Source: Isochrysis galbana (Eukaryota > Haptophyta > Isochrysidales > Isochrysidaceae). Taken from it: a DNA stretch of 64,000 bases. How positions within the stretch are numbered: position 1 is the stretch's first letter; each line of letters opens with the position of its first letter. Positions 1 to 9,964 of this stretch are shown piece by piece. The translations under genes were made by a program, and so were the position numbers. The stretch is taken from the NCBI GenBank assembly GCA_018136815.1, contig CM030936.1, forward strand, positions 2,153,694-2,217,693, given 5' to 3'. Below the pieces are notes generated by a model. That model saw only the letters and a list, made by a program, of their open reading frames with translations, did not search any database and was not told the DNA's origin.

Positions 1-145
1 AGCTCGCAGCGGATAGACTCGCCTAATCGCGAATAGCCCCCCCACTGCGACCCGCCCAAATACCCGACCTCTGCACTCGGACCCGATAAGACACAGCCAC
101 CTGCCCCCCTGATACAAAAGGACAACGCAACAAACCGATAGCCCG

Positions 146-298
146 ATGGCACAGGAGGAAGGAGAGGAAAACCTATCGGGGATCGGAGCATCGGAGCACA
201 CCGTCGGCTGCAGGCTGCAGGAAGCCCTATGGTATGGGCAACAAAAGCAAGTACTAGAACTTCAGGCGCACACAATACACGATCGGCGGAACCTGTAG
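146..298 (+). pseudogene. short ORF, probable retroelement debris
   Basis: A 50-residue ORF with a protein-like, Glu/Gln-rich composition runs from the ATG at 146 to the TAG at 296. It has no recognisable domain. Codon content looks coding, but the upstream frame is closed by a stop, so it is more likely the end of a decayed transposable-element ORF than a host gene. Between here and about 1,000 I see no other gene, only short open frames. Confidence 0.2.
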
Positions 299-1004
299 AC
301 CTTTGCAGCTGCACACACTTGCTCTCTTCTTAGACATTCCTCTCCTCAAATTTCCACAATTCTCACAACCAGCACAACATTGCATGAAAGCCTTCTCTCC
401 ACGGGCACGGACCAGAGCCACAGTTACTCACACGATTACGTACACACATCGCATCTCGTGTCGCATGCCAAATGGGCGGCAAGCCGTGCCGTCATGCGCC
501 TCGCCGTCGGCCACCTGTTTGCTCCCCGCTGCCTCGCCTGTTCCTCGAGCTGTGCCTGCCCTGTACTCTCAGCTTCTCAAAACACAAACATCCCGCATAC
601 AGTGCACAACTCAATGGGCCAGGCTAGCTAGCTAGCTACTAGCTAGGTCGCTAGCTCGCCGCGCTCTGCGTTCGTAAGGTGGATTTCCGGTGCCTGGCAT
701 CATCAAAGGCTCCCATCTTCAACAGCTCCCACTTCACCTTACCCTTTGTGGCATGGGGGATGGTGGGAAAGGTCTGCGGTCTGCGGATCTGCTTTCTCGC
801 GCACGTAAGCGGCTGCTTTCGTGGCGTCCGCGACGATTCGCGCGCGCTCATTGGTGAGCAAATCGCGGGCCTGGATAGTGTGCTGGGCCCAGTCACCAGT
901 CACATTAGGGCTAGCTAGGAGGCTGTCTGTGGGCCATGGGAGGCTGGGGGAAGGGGGTGTCTTGTCCACGAAGCGCGCTTGTCCACTTGTCCACGAAGCG
1001 CCAG

Positions 1005-1151
1005 CCTCTAGTAGTGCACGGGGGGAGTCGCCTGATGGCGGGGGGGGGGGGGGAGGGCCGGGGGAGAGTGGGGGTGTAGAAAGTTTGCAGCGTGAAAGCG
1101 GTGGGTCCACGGCCGCATGTGCGGTAAGAGAATGATCTACTGACTTTTTTT
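1005..1151 (+). repeat. dispersed repeat family B, copy 1 (LINE-type 3' tail)
   Basis: Shares 'tagtagtgcacggggggagt', 'cgcctgatggcgggg' and a 'gcggtaagag...ttttttt' end with copies near 30.0, 34.1, 39.5 and 59.4 kb. The T-rich end is at the right. The shared end and variable left borders are typical of 5'-truncated non-LTR retrotransposon copies. Confidence 0.7.
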
Positions 1152-1239
1152 GGTTTCTGTGGCCATCGTGCGTGTGCTCGGTGCCGACGTGGCGCGAGGG
1201 CGGGCGGGCGGGCAGCAGGCCGGCACAGCGCGTCTCTCG

Positions 1240-2100
1240 CACCGAGAGAGAGGGGGGGGGAGAGAGAGAGCTGAGAGGGAGAAGGGGTGGGTGGCACTGT
1301 GAGGAACGAGGTGGGATGTATATGATGTGGAGAGGTCTGGGGCAAACTCTCTCCTTCTCTGGCTGACGATTCTCTCGAGAGATTGTGAGAAGGTGGGGAG
1401 AGGATGGAGAGGGGCTGTGGTAGATCCCGTCCCTACGGCGAGGGGGGGGAGGCGGGGGGGAGGGGGGGGGGGGGGGCGGGGCGGCTGCGTGGGCTCGCTC
1501 TCTCAAGAGGAAGAAGAAGCCCCCCCCCCCCCGCCCCCCCCCCCCCCCTTCCTTCTCCTCTCGAGACTCTTCCTCTCTTCTTCCCCCCTTCCCGCTCGTC
1601 GTCGTCTCGTCATCTCACTCCCTCCGTCCGGAGCTCTCTCTCCCCCCTCCTTCTCTCTCCCTCTCCCTCCCTCCCTCCCTCTCTTTCTCTCTCCCTCTCC
1701 CTCTGCCCTCTCTCCCTCTCCCTCTGTCTGTCTCTCTCTCTCCCTCTGCCTCCCTCTCTCTCTCTCTCCCTCTCTCTCTCCCTCCCTCCCTCCCTCCCCC
1801 CCCCCCCCTGTCTCTGTCTCACCGGTGGTCCCACTCCCCCCCCCCCACACACAGAATCCTCAGTGCCTACAACATAAAGAAGGGAGTTTCGGGCGCCCTC
1901 CCTCCGACTTCCCTCTCTTTTCCTCATATCGTCAAGAAGTCGGCTGCCTCCCTTCCTCCCCCACTCTCTCCCTCTCCTCTCGTCCTCTCTCCTCACCTTT
2001 CCCCCCCCTCTCTCTCCCCCCCTCTCTCCGACTCCCCGAGCTCTCGCTCTCTCTCTCGGTCTCTCTCCCCCCCCCCCCTTTCTTCCCCCCGCGCAACTGC
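1240..2100. repeat. purine then pyrimidine-rich simple sequence
   Basis: GA-rich tracts (about 1240-1310 and 1380-1480) flip at about 1520 to long C and CT runs ending near 2090. The Pro/Leu/Ser-rich open frames here come from the low-complexity sequence and are not proposed as genes. The CT-rich stretch is immediately upstream of the prolyl hydroxylase and probably overlaps its promoter and 5' UTR. Confidence 0.7.
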
Positions 2101-2306
2101 TGCTGCTGCTGGCGGAGAGGTAAAGAGGCGCCACAGCCTGCGGCTCCTACGTGCCGACCTCTCCCCTCTTCCCTCCTGCGTGCCTCCCGCCCGCCCGCCA
2201 GTCGTGCGCGACCCGGGAAGGGGGGGGCTCGCCACAGCCCCCGGGCCTGCACCTGCCCCCTTCACCCCCCGCGCCGCCACAGCCTCCTCTACCCGCAGTC
2301 GCTCGG

Positions 2307-4493
2307 ATGACGCCGCACACCGACGGCCGCGGCCATTCCTCGGCCAGGAGGCCTCAGGACTGGGCGCCCCATAAGCGGGAGGGGTCGAGCCCATCGGTCA
2401 TTCACGAGGACGCTCTGCGCGATTTCAACGCCCGCGCCGCAAACAGTGCGCCCACTACGCAGCCAGGGCTCCACACGTATCTCGGCTGCGCCAGTGCCTC
2501 ACCATATCAAGACAAACCTGGCTGGCATGAGCCCAGCTGGCACGAGACGGCCGGAGCCCAACCAAGCCTCGCGCTCGGGGATCCGCACGCTCAGTTTGCT
2601 CGTAGTCTCGGGCTCTGCGCTAGCCCCTCGATCAGCCTTGCGCCATACGCGCCATATGCCTCGCCTTCGATGGGGCATGCGGCGCCTGCAATGCATGGGC
2701 ATGTCGGCCAAACGGGCTTCATACACATGGAAGCCGACTCCACGGCGACGATGCAGCATCTAGTGATGCATCAGCAGGCGGTGCAGCAAGAGCAGATGCG
2801 GCATTTACGCAGGCATGAAATGCTGCAGCCGCAGGACCAGCAGCTCGTGGAGCAGCCCCAGCCTGGGCATGCGACTCCACATCTCGAGATGGGGCGCCAG
2901 CCTGCCCTCAACCAGTCAGCCGCGCAACGCACGGCACCAGGGCTGCCGGCCGACGTAGCGGGGCTGTATTCGAGCTTCATACAGATGCATCCCTCATCTG
3001 TGGCCGGCCCCGCCGGAATTCTCCCTCAGGGCTTGTATGGCATGCTGCCGATGATGGGTGCTGGTGCGGTGCAGCCTTCCGACTCGGCGATGTTGGCGTC
3101 CAACAGGATGCCGTCTCTCCTCTACGATCCCGTCGCGCAATGCGCACATCCGTCAGCGTTCCTCAGCGCGCCCATGGTGCAGCAACCCAGCGGAATACTC
3201 GGGCAGATGCAGCATGTACGGGCAGCCCAAGTTGGCGACGTCAACGTGGGAGTGAGGGACCAGTTGCAGCAGTTGCATGGCGCAACAGCCGTCTATGGCT
3301 CCCCCTTGCACCTCCACGCGGTCGAGGGCGTGCTGCAGCCGCACACGCCGCGCACCAGCTCGTTTGATTCGGCCGGCTCATTCGACAACAGCGCGTACAG
3401 CGCAGCCTACCTCGCGTCACCGATGGCCATGTCCTCGTTCGGCCTTGCACACCCCTCACCCCTAGCACAGCAACACCAGGGGATGCCGACGCTCTCTGTG
3501 GATGGAGGCAGTCTCAGTCTGCAGCCTCAACAACCCCACCTCGCTGACATCGCCTGCGAGCCGACGCTCCTCAGTAATGAGCCCAACGGCGGCTACATGC
3601 CGCTCAACCCCAACTACCCGGGCCTCCGGCGCATACATGAGTCGCCGCCCATCTACATCTGCGACAACTTCTTGAGTGACTTAGAGTGCGACGCATTAAT
3701 CAATGTTGCGAGGCCGCTGCTCCAGCGCTCGAAGACCCACGCCGTCGCTGGACCCGAGGCCACTCGAGGACGCACCTCGCTTACCTGCCACCTTGCAAAG
3801 ACAACCCCGCCATGCCCCCAGCTGCTGAGAAAGGTGCAGCTCCTCACAGGCAAGCCCTACGGGCATATGGAGCTCCCGCAGGTAGCACGGTACACGGACG
3901 GCCAGCGGTACGTCGAGCACTACGACGGCGTGGATCCACACTGCGCCGCGGGCAAGGCTTTTTGTGCGTCTGGTGGCCAGCGTATTGCCACCGTCCTCAT
4001 CTACCTGAATGACGTGCCGGAGGGTGGTGGCGGTACGTTTTTCCGTCGGCTCAATCTGGAGGTCAAGCCCAAGCGTGGCAACGCAGTCATCTTCTTTCCA
4101 GGATTTATGAATGGCGAGCTCGACTTGGAGGCTCTCCACGCTGGGTTGCCACCTGTCGGCACCAAGTGGGTCTCTCAGGTTTGGATCCGGCAGTCATTCC
4201 GTGAAGATGGACAGCCGTCGGCCCCCGTACCTGAGTCCGAGCAGGCGCTCATTGGTCCACTGCATGAGGGCGTCTACCGAGGCCACTGTCTGGCGGGAGA
4301 CGACGTGCACGAAGCCATCATGACCTTCGAAGAGGCCAAGGCGTGGGCGGCAGTGCACCCTGAGGTGGAAGGATTCACGTATAAGTCGGTGGAACGCAGG
4401 CCAGACAGGCCCACTCATGTTTGGTTCAAATCGCGTATGCGCGTGCTGTACAATGAGGAGTGGTGGTCCTACTCGCTCGGAAAATCCTCCTAA
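2307..4493 (+). CDS. prolyl 4-hydroxylase (2OG-Fe(II) oxygenase) with long low-complexity N-terminus
   Basis: Single-exon ORF of 728 residues from the ATG at 2307; the frame is open from 2151, but that extra part is Pro-rich and UTR-like. Residues 1 to about 480 are Gln/His/Met/Ala/Pro-rich with no signal peptide. The catalytic domain covers about 490-635. It opens with a 'PPIYICDNFLSDLECD' stretch typical of P4H alpha subunits and has the iron ligands H538-Y-D540 and H611, plus K620 to bind the 2-oxoglutarate carboxylate. The family hydroxylates proline using O2, 2-oxoglutarate and Fe(II). The last 75 residues form an extra Trp-rich module ('GFTYKSVE', 'VWFKSRM', 'EEWWSY') that I do not recognise. 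With no secretion signal, a cytosolic or nuclear target (an oxygen-sensing PHD-like role) is possible, but an ER enzyme with a missed 5' exon cannot be excluded. The C/T-rich upstream stretch may be its core promoter. Confidence 0.85.
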   Translation: MTPHTDGRGHSSARRPQDWAPHKREGSSPSVIHEDALRDFNARAANSAPTTQPGLHTYLGCASASPYQDKPGWHEPSWHETAGAQPSLALGDPHAQFARSLGLCASPSISLAPYAPYASPSMGHAAPAMHGHVGQTGFIHMEADSTATMQHLVMHQQAVQQEQMRHLRRHEMLQPQDQQLVEQPQPGHATPHLEMGRQPALNQSAAQRTAPGLPADVAGLYSSFIQMHPSSVAGPAGILPQGLYGMLPMMGAGAVQPSDSAMLASNRMPSLLYDPVAQCAHPSAFLSAPMVQQPSGILGQMQHVRAAQVGDVNVGVRDQLQQLHGATAVYGSPLHLHAVEGVLQPHTPRTSSFDSAGSFDNSAYSAAYLASPMAMSSFGLAHPSPLAQQHQGMPTLSVDGGSLSLQPQQPHLADIACEPTLLSNEPNGGYMPLNPNYPGLRRIHESPPIYICDNFLSDLECDALINVARPLLQRSKTHAVAGPEATRGRTSLTCHLAKTTPPCPQLLRKVQLLTGKPYGHMELPQVARYTDGQRYVEHYDGVDPHCAAGKAFCASGGQRIATVLIYLNDVPEGGGGTFFRRLNLEVKPKRGNAVIFFPGFMNGELDLEALHAGLPPVGTKWVSQVWIRQSFREDGQPSAPVPESEQALIGPLHEGVYRGHCLAGDDVHEAIMTFEEAKAWAAVHPEVEGFTYKSVERRPDRPTHVWFKSRMRVLYNEEWWSYSLGKSS

Positions 4494-5461
4494 CAGCAGG
4501 ATGACTCTCACACGCACGCTTGGGACTCAGGGCCAAGGCCAATGCAACGGGCGCTCTTTTGCGTTTCAGTAACTTCAGCCGACCCGGCTCCGCCGTGGTG
4601 AATGAGTTCTTCAGAGCGCGTCTTTCAGGCGGTGCCATTTGCACCGTCATTGTTCTACTGTTCAATTGGTCTATGGTGCTCTTGCCGGCTCGCTGAAAAG
4701 ATGCGCAAGCATGCGAGAAGCGGCCCATCTGAGTTAACACCACGCGGCCAGTGGCGTACATCCATGTCTGGTGGGGTAGTGGAAGGGTAGGGAAAGGCAG
4801 CGGTTCGGGACGAGATAGATTGGGCGGACCCGACAAGCAAGAGGTCTCTTTTTAGCGCCCTTGCGAGTGATTCTCTCCATGAGCGGGGCAATTACTACTT
4901 GGAGTTTTCGGTAAGAAAGCCAATGCTGCCATCTCTTGACGGCTGAGAGATGACGAGCTAACAAGTCAATGCGGTCACCGAGCAGACATGATTCTTCTTT
5001 TGTACGGGCTCACTGAAAGCAATATCAATTGAAAGAAGAAGATTACGATCATACAATAGTGCGTGTGTATGTTCTCGAGCGTGAGCGTACGTGCTCTATG
5101 TGTTTGCAGACCATATGTGCGAGTGCGGTGTGCATACAATGAATGCTCAACCTATTGTGAAACAATCTGAAGACTCTGGGCTCTGGCTACGACTGCTAGC
5201 TATGGAGGGGCCCATCGCCCTCACAGTGCCGACTCACGCCATCGCCGTCGCCTATATCCTAAACGCACTTAGGCTATCGTTAAAACGACAGCAATTGAGC
5301 GCGCCCCGCTACCCTCCTCTCTCTCCACCCACCGATGAATAGACAACGTGGGCTCGTATGCACAGTACTGACGCAAATGCGCAGTATTCTAAACCTCCCA
5401 TATGGGGACCCGCTCCCCACCGCAGCCCCTGTCGCCACCGTCCGAGCCGCCGTCGCCGCCG
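4494..5461. other. intergenic, no gene seen
   Basis: This stretch holds the likely 3' UTR of the prolyl hydroxylase and AT-richer spacer. Only short overlapping open frames without family motifs are present. The last part (5335-5469) carries an alanine-rich open frame into which the hAT element is inserted. Confidence 0.5.
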
Positions 5462-5469
5462 CCGCCATC
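5462..5469 (+). repeat. hAT target-site duplication, left copy
   Basis: The octamer CCGCCATC directly precedes the left terminal inverted repeat and is repeated exactly at 8689-8696. An 8-bp duplication is diagnostic of hAT transposition. Confidence 0.93.
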
Positions 5470-5639
5470 CAGGGTTGGGGTAACAGCTTATCAGCTCTCA
5501 AGGTTTTGGAGCTATTACTAATATCAGTACTAATATCAGCTCTCATGAGAGTATGAGAGTGCCCGGACTAAAACAAAACTCCTTAGCCTTAGCTCTATTG
5601 CGCGCGCGCTCGCTCCACACTCTATCTCGATCTCTGTCT

Positions 5640-5977
5640 CCTCTCTCCTCTCTCCTCTCTCCTCTCTCCTCTCTCCTCTCTCCTCTCTCCTCTCTCCTCT
5701 CTCCTCTCTCCTCTCTCCTCTCTCCTCTCTCCTCTCTCCTCTCTCCTCTCTCCTCTCTCCTCTCTCCTCTCTCCTCTCTCCTCTCTCCTCTCTCCTCTCT
5801 CCTCTCTCCTCTCTCCTCTCTCCTCTCTCCTCTCTCCTCTCTCCTCTCTCCTCTCCTCTCTCCTCTCTCCTCTCTCCTCTCTCCTCTCTCCTCTCTCCTC
5901 TCTCCTCTCTCCTCTCTCCTCTCTCCTCTCTCCTCTCTCCTCTCTCCTCTCTCCTCTCTCCTCTCTCCTCTCTCCTC
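5640..5977 (+). repeat. (CTCTCTC)n heptamer satellite
   Basis: Nearly perfect head-to-tail CTCTCTC heptamers with one short interruption near 5852. Because 7 is not divisible by 3, all three frames stay open and encode the same heptapeptide, which explains the spurious ORFs on both strands. Confidence 0.95.
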
Positions 5978-5993
5978 TCCCTCTCTCCTCGTC

Positions 5994-6137
5994 CTCTCCC
6001 TCTCCCTCTCCCTCTCCCTCTCCCTCTCCCTCTCCCTCTCCCTCTCCCTCTCCCTCTCCCTCTCCCTCTCCCTCTCCCTCTCCCTCTCCCTCTCCCTCTC
6101 CCTCTCCCTCTCCCTCTCCCTCTCCCTCTCCCTCTCC
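5994..6137 (+). repeat. (CTCTCC)n hexamer satellite
   Basis: About 24 units of the hexamer CTCTCC follow the heptamer array after a short transition ('ctcgtcctctcc'). On the minus strand it reads as Arg-Gly or Glu-Arg repeats, which are not genes. Confidence 0.95.
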
Positions 6138-6343
6138 TATGGTAGTTGATTGAGCGCTGAGCGCAGGATAGGGATAGGAGTAGACGGATCTCGATATACA
6201 AGTCTATGATGGATATCTATGAATCAGGGGATCGATGACGATAGTTGATTGATAGAGAGTGCAGACAGGCTCTCACTCTCACCCTGACACACCCCACACC
6301 CCCTACTACCCACACCCATTTTCATCACCTGATTGATCCCTCA

Positions 6344-8440
6344 CTACTCACTATCACTGCCGCTCGACTCCGGTTCATCGGGAACCATCTCCAACTCCCA
6401 AGGCAATACCGTAGCCTCCCACTCCTCAAGACGAGCCTCCAACGATAAATTTGTGTGAGATCGAACTAGCCGATCGACAGTCTTCTGCCCAAGGCGGTTG
6501 CGCTTCTTAGAATGAATCCATCCTTCGATGGACCAAGCGTGCTCACACCCAGACGCAGAGCATTGCATCGAGAGCAAGCGTACGACTGCCCAGCACAGGT
6601 TCTTCCAAGGCTGAAGGTACACCTTCGCCCACTTGTATGATGCCATCGACCGCGCTTGCTGCGAAAACGCATATTCATCCGTCAAATCGTGGGATCCACA
6701 AAGGAGTGCCTCCTCAAAGTCCTCCTTCTCAGCAATGAGCGCTGTGTATGGATGCTCTGTGGTCGCCATCTGGCGCAATATCGAGCGCACCTGCGCCTCC
6801 TCATCCGAGCTGAAGTCACGCCGACAATACTCGGGTTCGAAACGATAAGCAGCCGTCATAACATCCACGTGAAAGTATTCCCATCTAGCCATGAAGATGG
6901 CGTGTATCTTGTGACGGATTCTTTCATGCAGACCCTCGATTGGATGGCTGTAATGGTAGTCGAGCTGCAACATGTATCCGTACACCTTACCGAGCGCAGC
7001 ACCAGCCTTACCATCTAGCATCCTGAGCAAAACAAGTGCTGGTTCCAAAACGCGAATGCACACCTTAACCGTGTCGGCAAGGTTCTCGTTTCTGATTGTC
7101 CTCTTTGCTTCAGCTCCTTTTTCCTTGGTCTCGCGATTCTGTTTTGACATCCACCTCTCGAATTCATCGTCGATAAAGAGCCGATCCAAGATAGAGAGCA
7201 CATTCCGGTAACGAATCAACATCAGCAGCTTTGACGCGAATCGTGTTTCACAATAGCGTACAAGTTCAGTGCCTCCCTTTGGACGCTTGTCTACCGGCAC
7301 TCCATCAGCCAAGGACCTGTACCTCGCTAGCACTTTTTGATGGTAGATGACGAACTTGACGACGTCCCACACCTTGTCGATGCACTTGGCGAATCCATCT
7401 TCTCCCCAATCAAACTCACGGTCCACGCCCTTCATACGAACGGTTGCCTTATCAGAACAAACATTCTTAATGAAATTGTCCACAGTGTGTGCAGGACAAA
7501 TATATGTGAATACATGTGGAGCTTTGGCTTGGATCATCGGAAACGACGCAGTGCACGCCCCATCCATACACACACCAACAATCATTTCAGGGCCAAGAGC
7601 ATTGATGTGCTTCAGAATAAAGTTTGCGATGAACGTTGCGTCCTTCGTTTCGCCGGATGTGTCGATCGCCTCGAGAAAGTATGAGCCTGCGGGGAGACTG
7701 GCAATCGCATTCACAATGGGGCGGCTCTGAACGCTCGTCCACCCATCCGATTGCAGCACGATGCCCGTCAACTTCGCCAGCCCCATGACCTTTCCCCTGA
7801 CCCTGCCGTCAAGCTTGGTATCGAAGGCCGGTAAGATTTTATTTGTCATCTTCCAGCGCCCCGGGAGCGCAGCCTTACCCACAGTTGGGTACATTTGCTT
7901 ACCGCATTTTGCGGTGGCAATGATGGCCGCCCGGAAGGCTGCATCGTCGAACAGATCGAGAGGGAGGGCACGCTGGATGACGACCTTGAGCCATGCCTGC
8001 GCAACCTCGTCCGGCGCGACGATGCCAAAGTGCTTGGCGGCAGTCTCCATCCTACGCTCCATCTTGTCCTTCTCTTGCTTGTCTGCTACCTCCTTCGCCT
8101 CAAATGCAATGCCCATGCGTTGCCGCAGCTCGCTCACCACTGCCGCATGGCGATCCTGCCATTCCGCGGACGGCTGGCACGCGCGAATCGAGCGTGGCGT
8201 GAGCGAGGCATCAAGGTGGCACCGAATTTGGCTCGGGCCACCCGTGAAGTGCAGGCCACAAAAGAGGCACTGCTTCTTCTTGATGTCCCTTGCTCTGCCT
8301 GCGGCCTCCATCACCGTCGACCACTCAAGCTGCGTGCCCTGGAGCTTAGCGATGGGGCCACGACCCCATGCACGAGCACCGAGCTCGGTGCCCCTGTCTC
8401 TCTCCACGAGAGCGTTGTCCTCCCTCGACGCCAGCATCAC
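6344..8440 (-). CDS. hAT transposase (BED finger, DUF659, hAT dimerisation)
   Basis: A 698-residue single ORF. A BED-like zinc finger sits at about 55-95 (C58, C61, H75). The DUF659/RNase-H-like core follows, with the first catalytic aspartate in 'LQSDGWTS' (D232) and the second in 'VCMDGACTA' (D293). The third acidic residue is E633 in 'GCEHAWS', inside the C-terminal hAT dimerisation region with its conserved Trp. No stop or frameshift is seen, and all three catalytic acidic residues are present. It excises and reinserts DNA elements carrying the matching terminal repeats. The start could be either Met at residue 1 or 2. The tail after about 665 is acidic. Its length is normal for the family. 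Confidence 0.93.
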   Translation of the reverse strand: MMLASREDNALVERDRGTELGARAWGRGPIAKLQGTQLEWSTVMEAAGRARDIKKKQCLFCGLHFTGGPSQIRCHLDASLTPRSIRACQPSAEWQDRHAAVVSELRQRMGIAFEAKEVADKQEKDKMERRMETAAKHFGIVAPDEVAQAWLKVVIQRALPLDLFDDAAFRAAIIATAKCGKQMYPTVGKAALPGRWKMTNKILPAFDTKLDGRVRGKVMGLAKLTGIVLQSDGWTSVQSRPIVNAIASLPAGSYFLEAIDTSGETKDATFIANFILKHINALGPEMIVGVCMDGACTASFPMIQAKAPHVFTYICPAHTVDNFIKNVCSDKATVRMKGVDREFDWGEDGFAKCIDKVWDVVKFVIYHQKVLARYRSLADGVPVDKRPKGGTELVRYCETRFASKLLMLIRYRNVLSILDRLFIDDEFERWMSKQNRETKEKGAEAKRTIRNENLADTVKVCIRVLEPALVLLRMLDGKAGAALGKVYGYMLQLDYHYSHPIEGLHERIRHKIHAIFMARWEYFHVDVMTAAYRFEPEYCRRDFSSDEEAQVRSILRQMATTEHPYTALIAEKEDFEEALLCGSHDLTDEYAFSQQARSMASYKWAKVYLQPWKNLCWAVVRLLSMQCSASGCEHAWSIEGWIHSKKRNRLGQKTVDRLVRSHTNLSLEARLEEWEATVLPWELEMVPDEPESSGSDSE

Positions 8441-8688
8441 TCAGTTGGCAGGGGGGCAGAGAGGGAAAGGGCGAGGGAGGGAGGGGGTGGCGCGTAGCAC
8501 AACCGCCAAGCCGCCAAGGGTCCTTCTTCGCCTTCGCGCGTGACGATTCTAACCGTAAAAGAGTATTATATTAGTAGATCAGGTTCTTTAATGGTAGTCC
8601 AGTAGCTGACAGCTGATATCAGTGGTTTGACATTTTGGAGCTGTTACTGATACTGAGAGCTTATAACAGTACTGTTACCCCAACCCTG

Positions 8689-8696
8689 CCGCCATC
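8689..8696 (+). repeat. hAT target-site duplication, right copy
   Basis: The octamer CCGCCATC directly follows the right terminal inverted repeat and is identical to 5462-5469. Confidence 0.93.
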
Positions 8697-8781
8697 AGCG
8701 CCGCGGCGCTGCTCGTCGCCCTCTCCGGCGTCGCCACCGTCGCTGATGCCTCCATCAGTGAAGTGGTCTGATGGCAATCAT

Positions 8782-9060
8782 CTACATACATGAAGTCCCC
8801 AAGTCCTCTATAGGTGGGAATTGATTCGTAGTGCAATACTCCCACAGAAGCTTCCCGTTGCGACGTGCAGACAGGTCAGGTGACACTTGACGGGGCTCTT
8901 CGTCTGGTTCCATAGGACGCTTCATAGAAGAGGAGGCCATCGCGATTCTGGGACACGGCGAGGGCGACAGGAGGGCTATGAAGGGAGAGGGGGGGGCTGG
9001 TAGGCAACGCGGGGTGGGTGGGCGGCAGGGGGGCGGGGGGGGGGGGGGGGCGGACTGCAG
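8782..9060 (-). repeat. dispersed repeat family F, copy 1 (transposon ORF 5' part)
   Basis: On the minus strand a poly-G/C-rich leader runs into an ORF beginning 'MASSSMKRPMEPDEE'. The same leader and start ('MDSSSLKRPMEPEEE') recur on the minus strand at 46,153-46,385. The shared nucleotide sequence includes 'ggttccataggacgcttca'. The product is unknown. I read it as the 5' end of a transposable-element coding region. Confidence 0.6.
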
Positions 9061-9359
9061 GGAACTGCTCAACTGCAGGGCAACTGCTCACCCTTCCTCG
9101 TCTCCTCCATATAGACGTGTGACGAAACTTGTTGTCTGCTTTTACGCGGTCGGTGCTCTTTGGTGTGGACATACACTCATCAGTGCTCTTTGGTGTGAGA
9201 CGTGAATTTCAACGAGATATCGACCCCGTCCCAAGTCGAGTGAATGGAGTCAGACCACGTGTGGGTTTCAACATGTGAAGTGTCAAGTTGAGTAAAGTAA
9301 CCTCCAGGTGACAACGAAAGGTGTTAGCAGGAATGGGGATAATTGAACGCTTTTGGTCT

Positions 9360-9799
9360 AAAAGAGGATAGATCTGGCCGACATCCGGCCACTTTACGAA
9401 CTAGGCGAAAAGAACGAATTGACCCCCAGCGCGGAGCTAGTATCCCTAGCTAGAAAGCTAGGGATAGAGCACCTAGTTGAGACAGAAACCACGAAGCACA
9501 AGCAAGAGGTAGAGACGACTAACACGCCGGTGCACCACCCTTGGGACAACCACACCACGAGATGCCTGCTCTACCCTACCAACAAAAATCCAGAAGGCCT
9601 GCCCGGACCCCACACCCAAAACCGGGCCCTAGGTAGTGTACCAGGGCCGCACCCCCGACACCAAAGACAAAGGAATGAGGGGGGGAAGGCAAGGGGGCGG
9701 GGAAAAGGGAGATAAGGGCGTTGGCTGATGTGCAGTAGCAGTCGTAGTATGCGCTGTCTAGCGATAGGTGTGTAGCCCTGAACCTTCAGATCTTTTTTT
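9360..9799 (+). mobile_element. LINE-like family A, copy 1, with ORF end, 3' UTR and T tail
   Basis: The first 350 bases read as the C-terminal end of an ORF ('LADIRPLYELGEKNEL', 'SAELVSLARKLGIEHLVE') that becomes low complexity and stops at 9713-9715. It is followed by a 3' UTR ending 'agccctgaaccttcagatc' and eight T. The block 'accgggccc...ggccgcaccccc...acaaaggaatga' and the 'gaatcttcagat' plus T tail recur at 15.0, 19.2, 19.8 and (tail only) 35.9 kb. The ORF family is not recognised. Confidence 0.65.
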
Positions 9800-9964
9800 T
9801 AGAACGCTTGCGTGAGAGCAGCAGGTCCAGGGTCGCGTGCGCGGCGAGAACATTAAATGATTTATTTAGATTTATGTTTACGGACATCGCGCTGCCATCT
9901 CTCGACGCCACATTGCCTCTTCACCCTTTGGGCGCACAACCTCTTGTCCCACGTGGCAAGCATG

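Larger units (their letters stand above)
5470..8688 (-). mobile_element. complete hAT DNA transposon (3,219 bp)
   Basis: The element is bounded by the perfect 17-bp inverted repeat CAGGGTTGGGGTAACAG (5470-5486, and its complement at 8672-8688) and flanked by the identical 8-bp duplication CCGCCATC. Subterminal sequences are related too: 'ctctcaaggttttggagct' at the left matches the complement of 'agctccaaaatgt' at the right. Inside are one uninterrupted transposase ORF on the minus strand (8440-6344) and a long CT microsatellite (about 5640-6137) beyond its 3' end. The exact duplication, perfect termini and open ORF point to a young, possibly autonomous copy. Confidence 0.95.

Noticed and set aside
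1327-2310. 327-residue Pro/Ser/Leu-rich ORF upstream of the prolyl hydroxylase
   Set aside because: Encoded by C/T-rich simple sequence; looks like 5' flank.
5536-6201. Long ORFs on both strands of Arg-Gly/Glu or Leu-Ser-Pro repeats
   Set aside because: They are direct translations of the CTCTCTC and CTCTCC satellites inside the hAT element.
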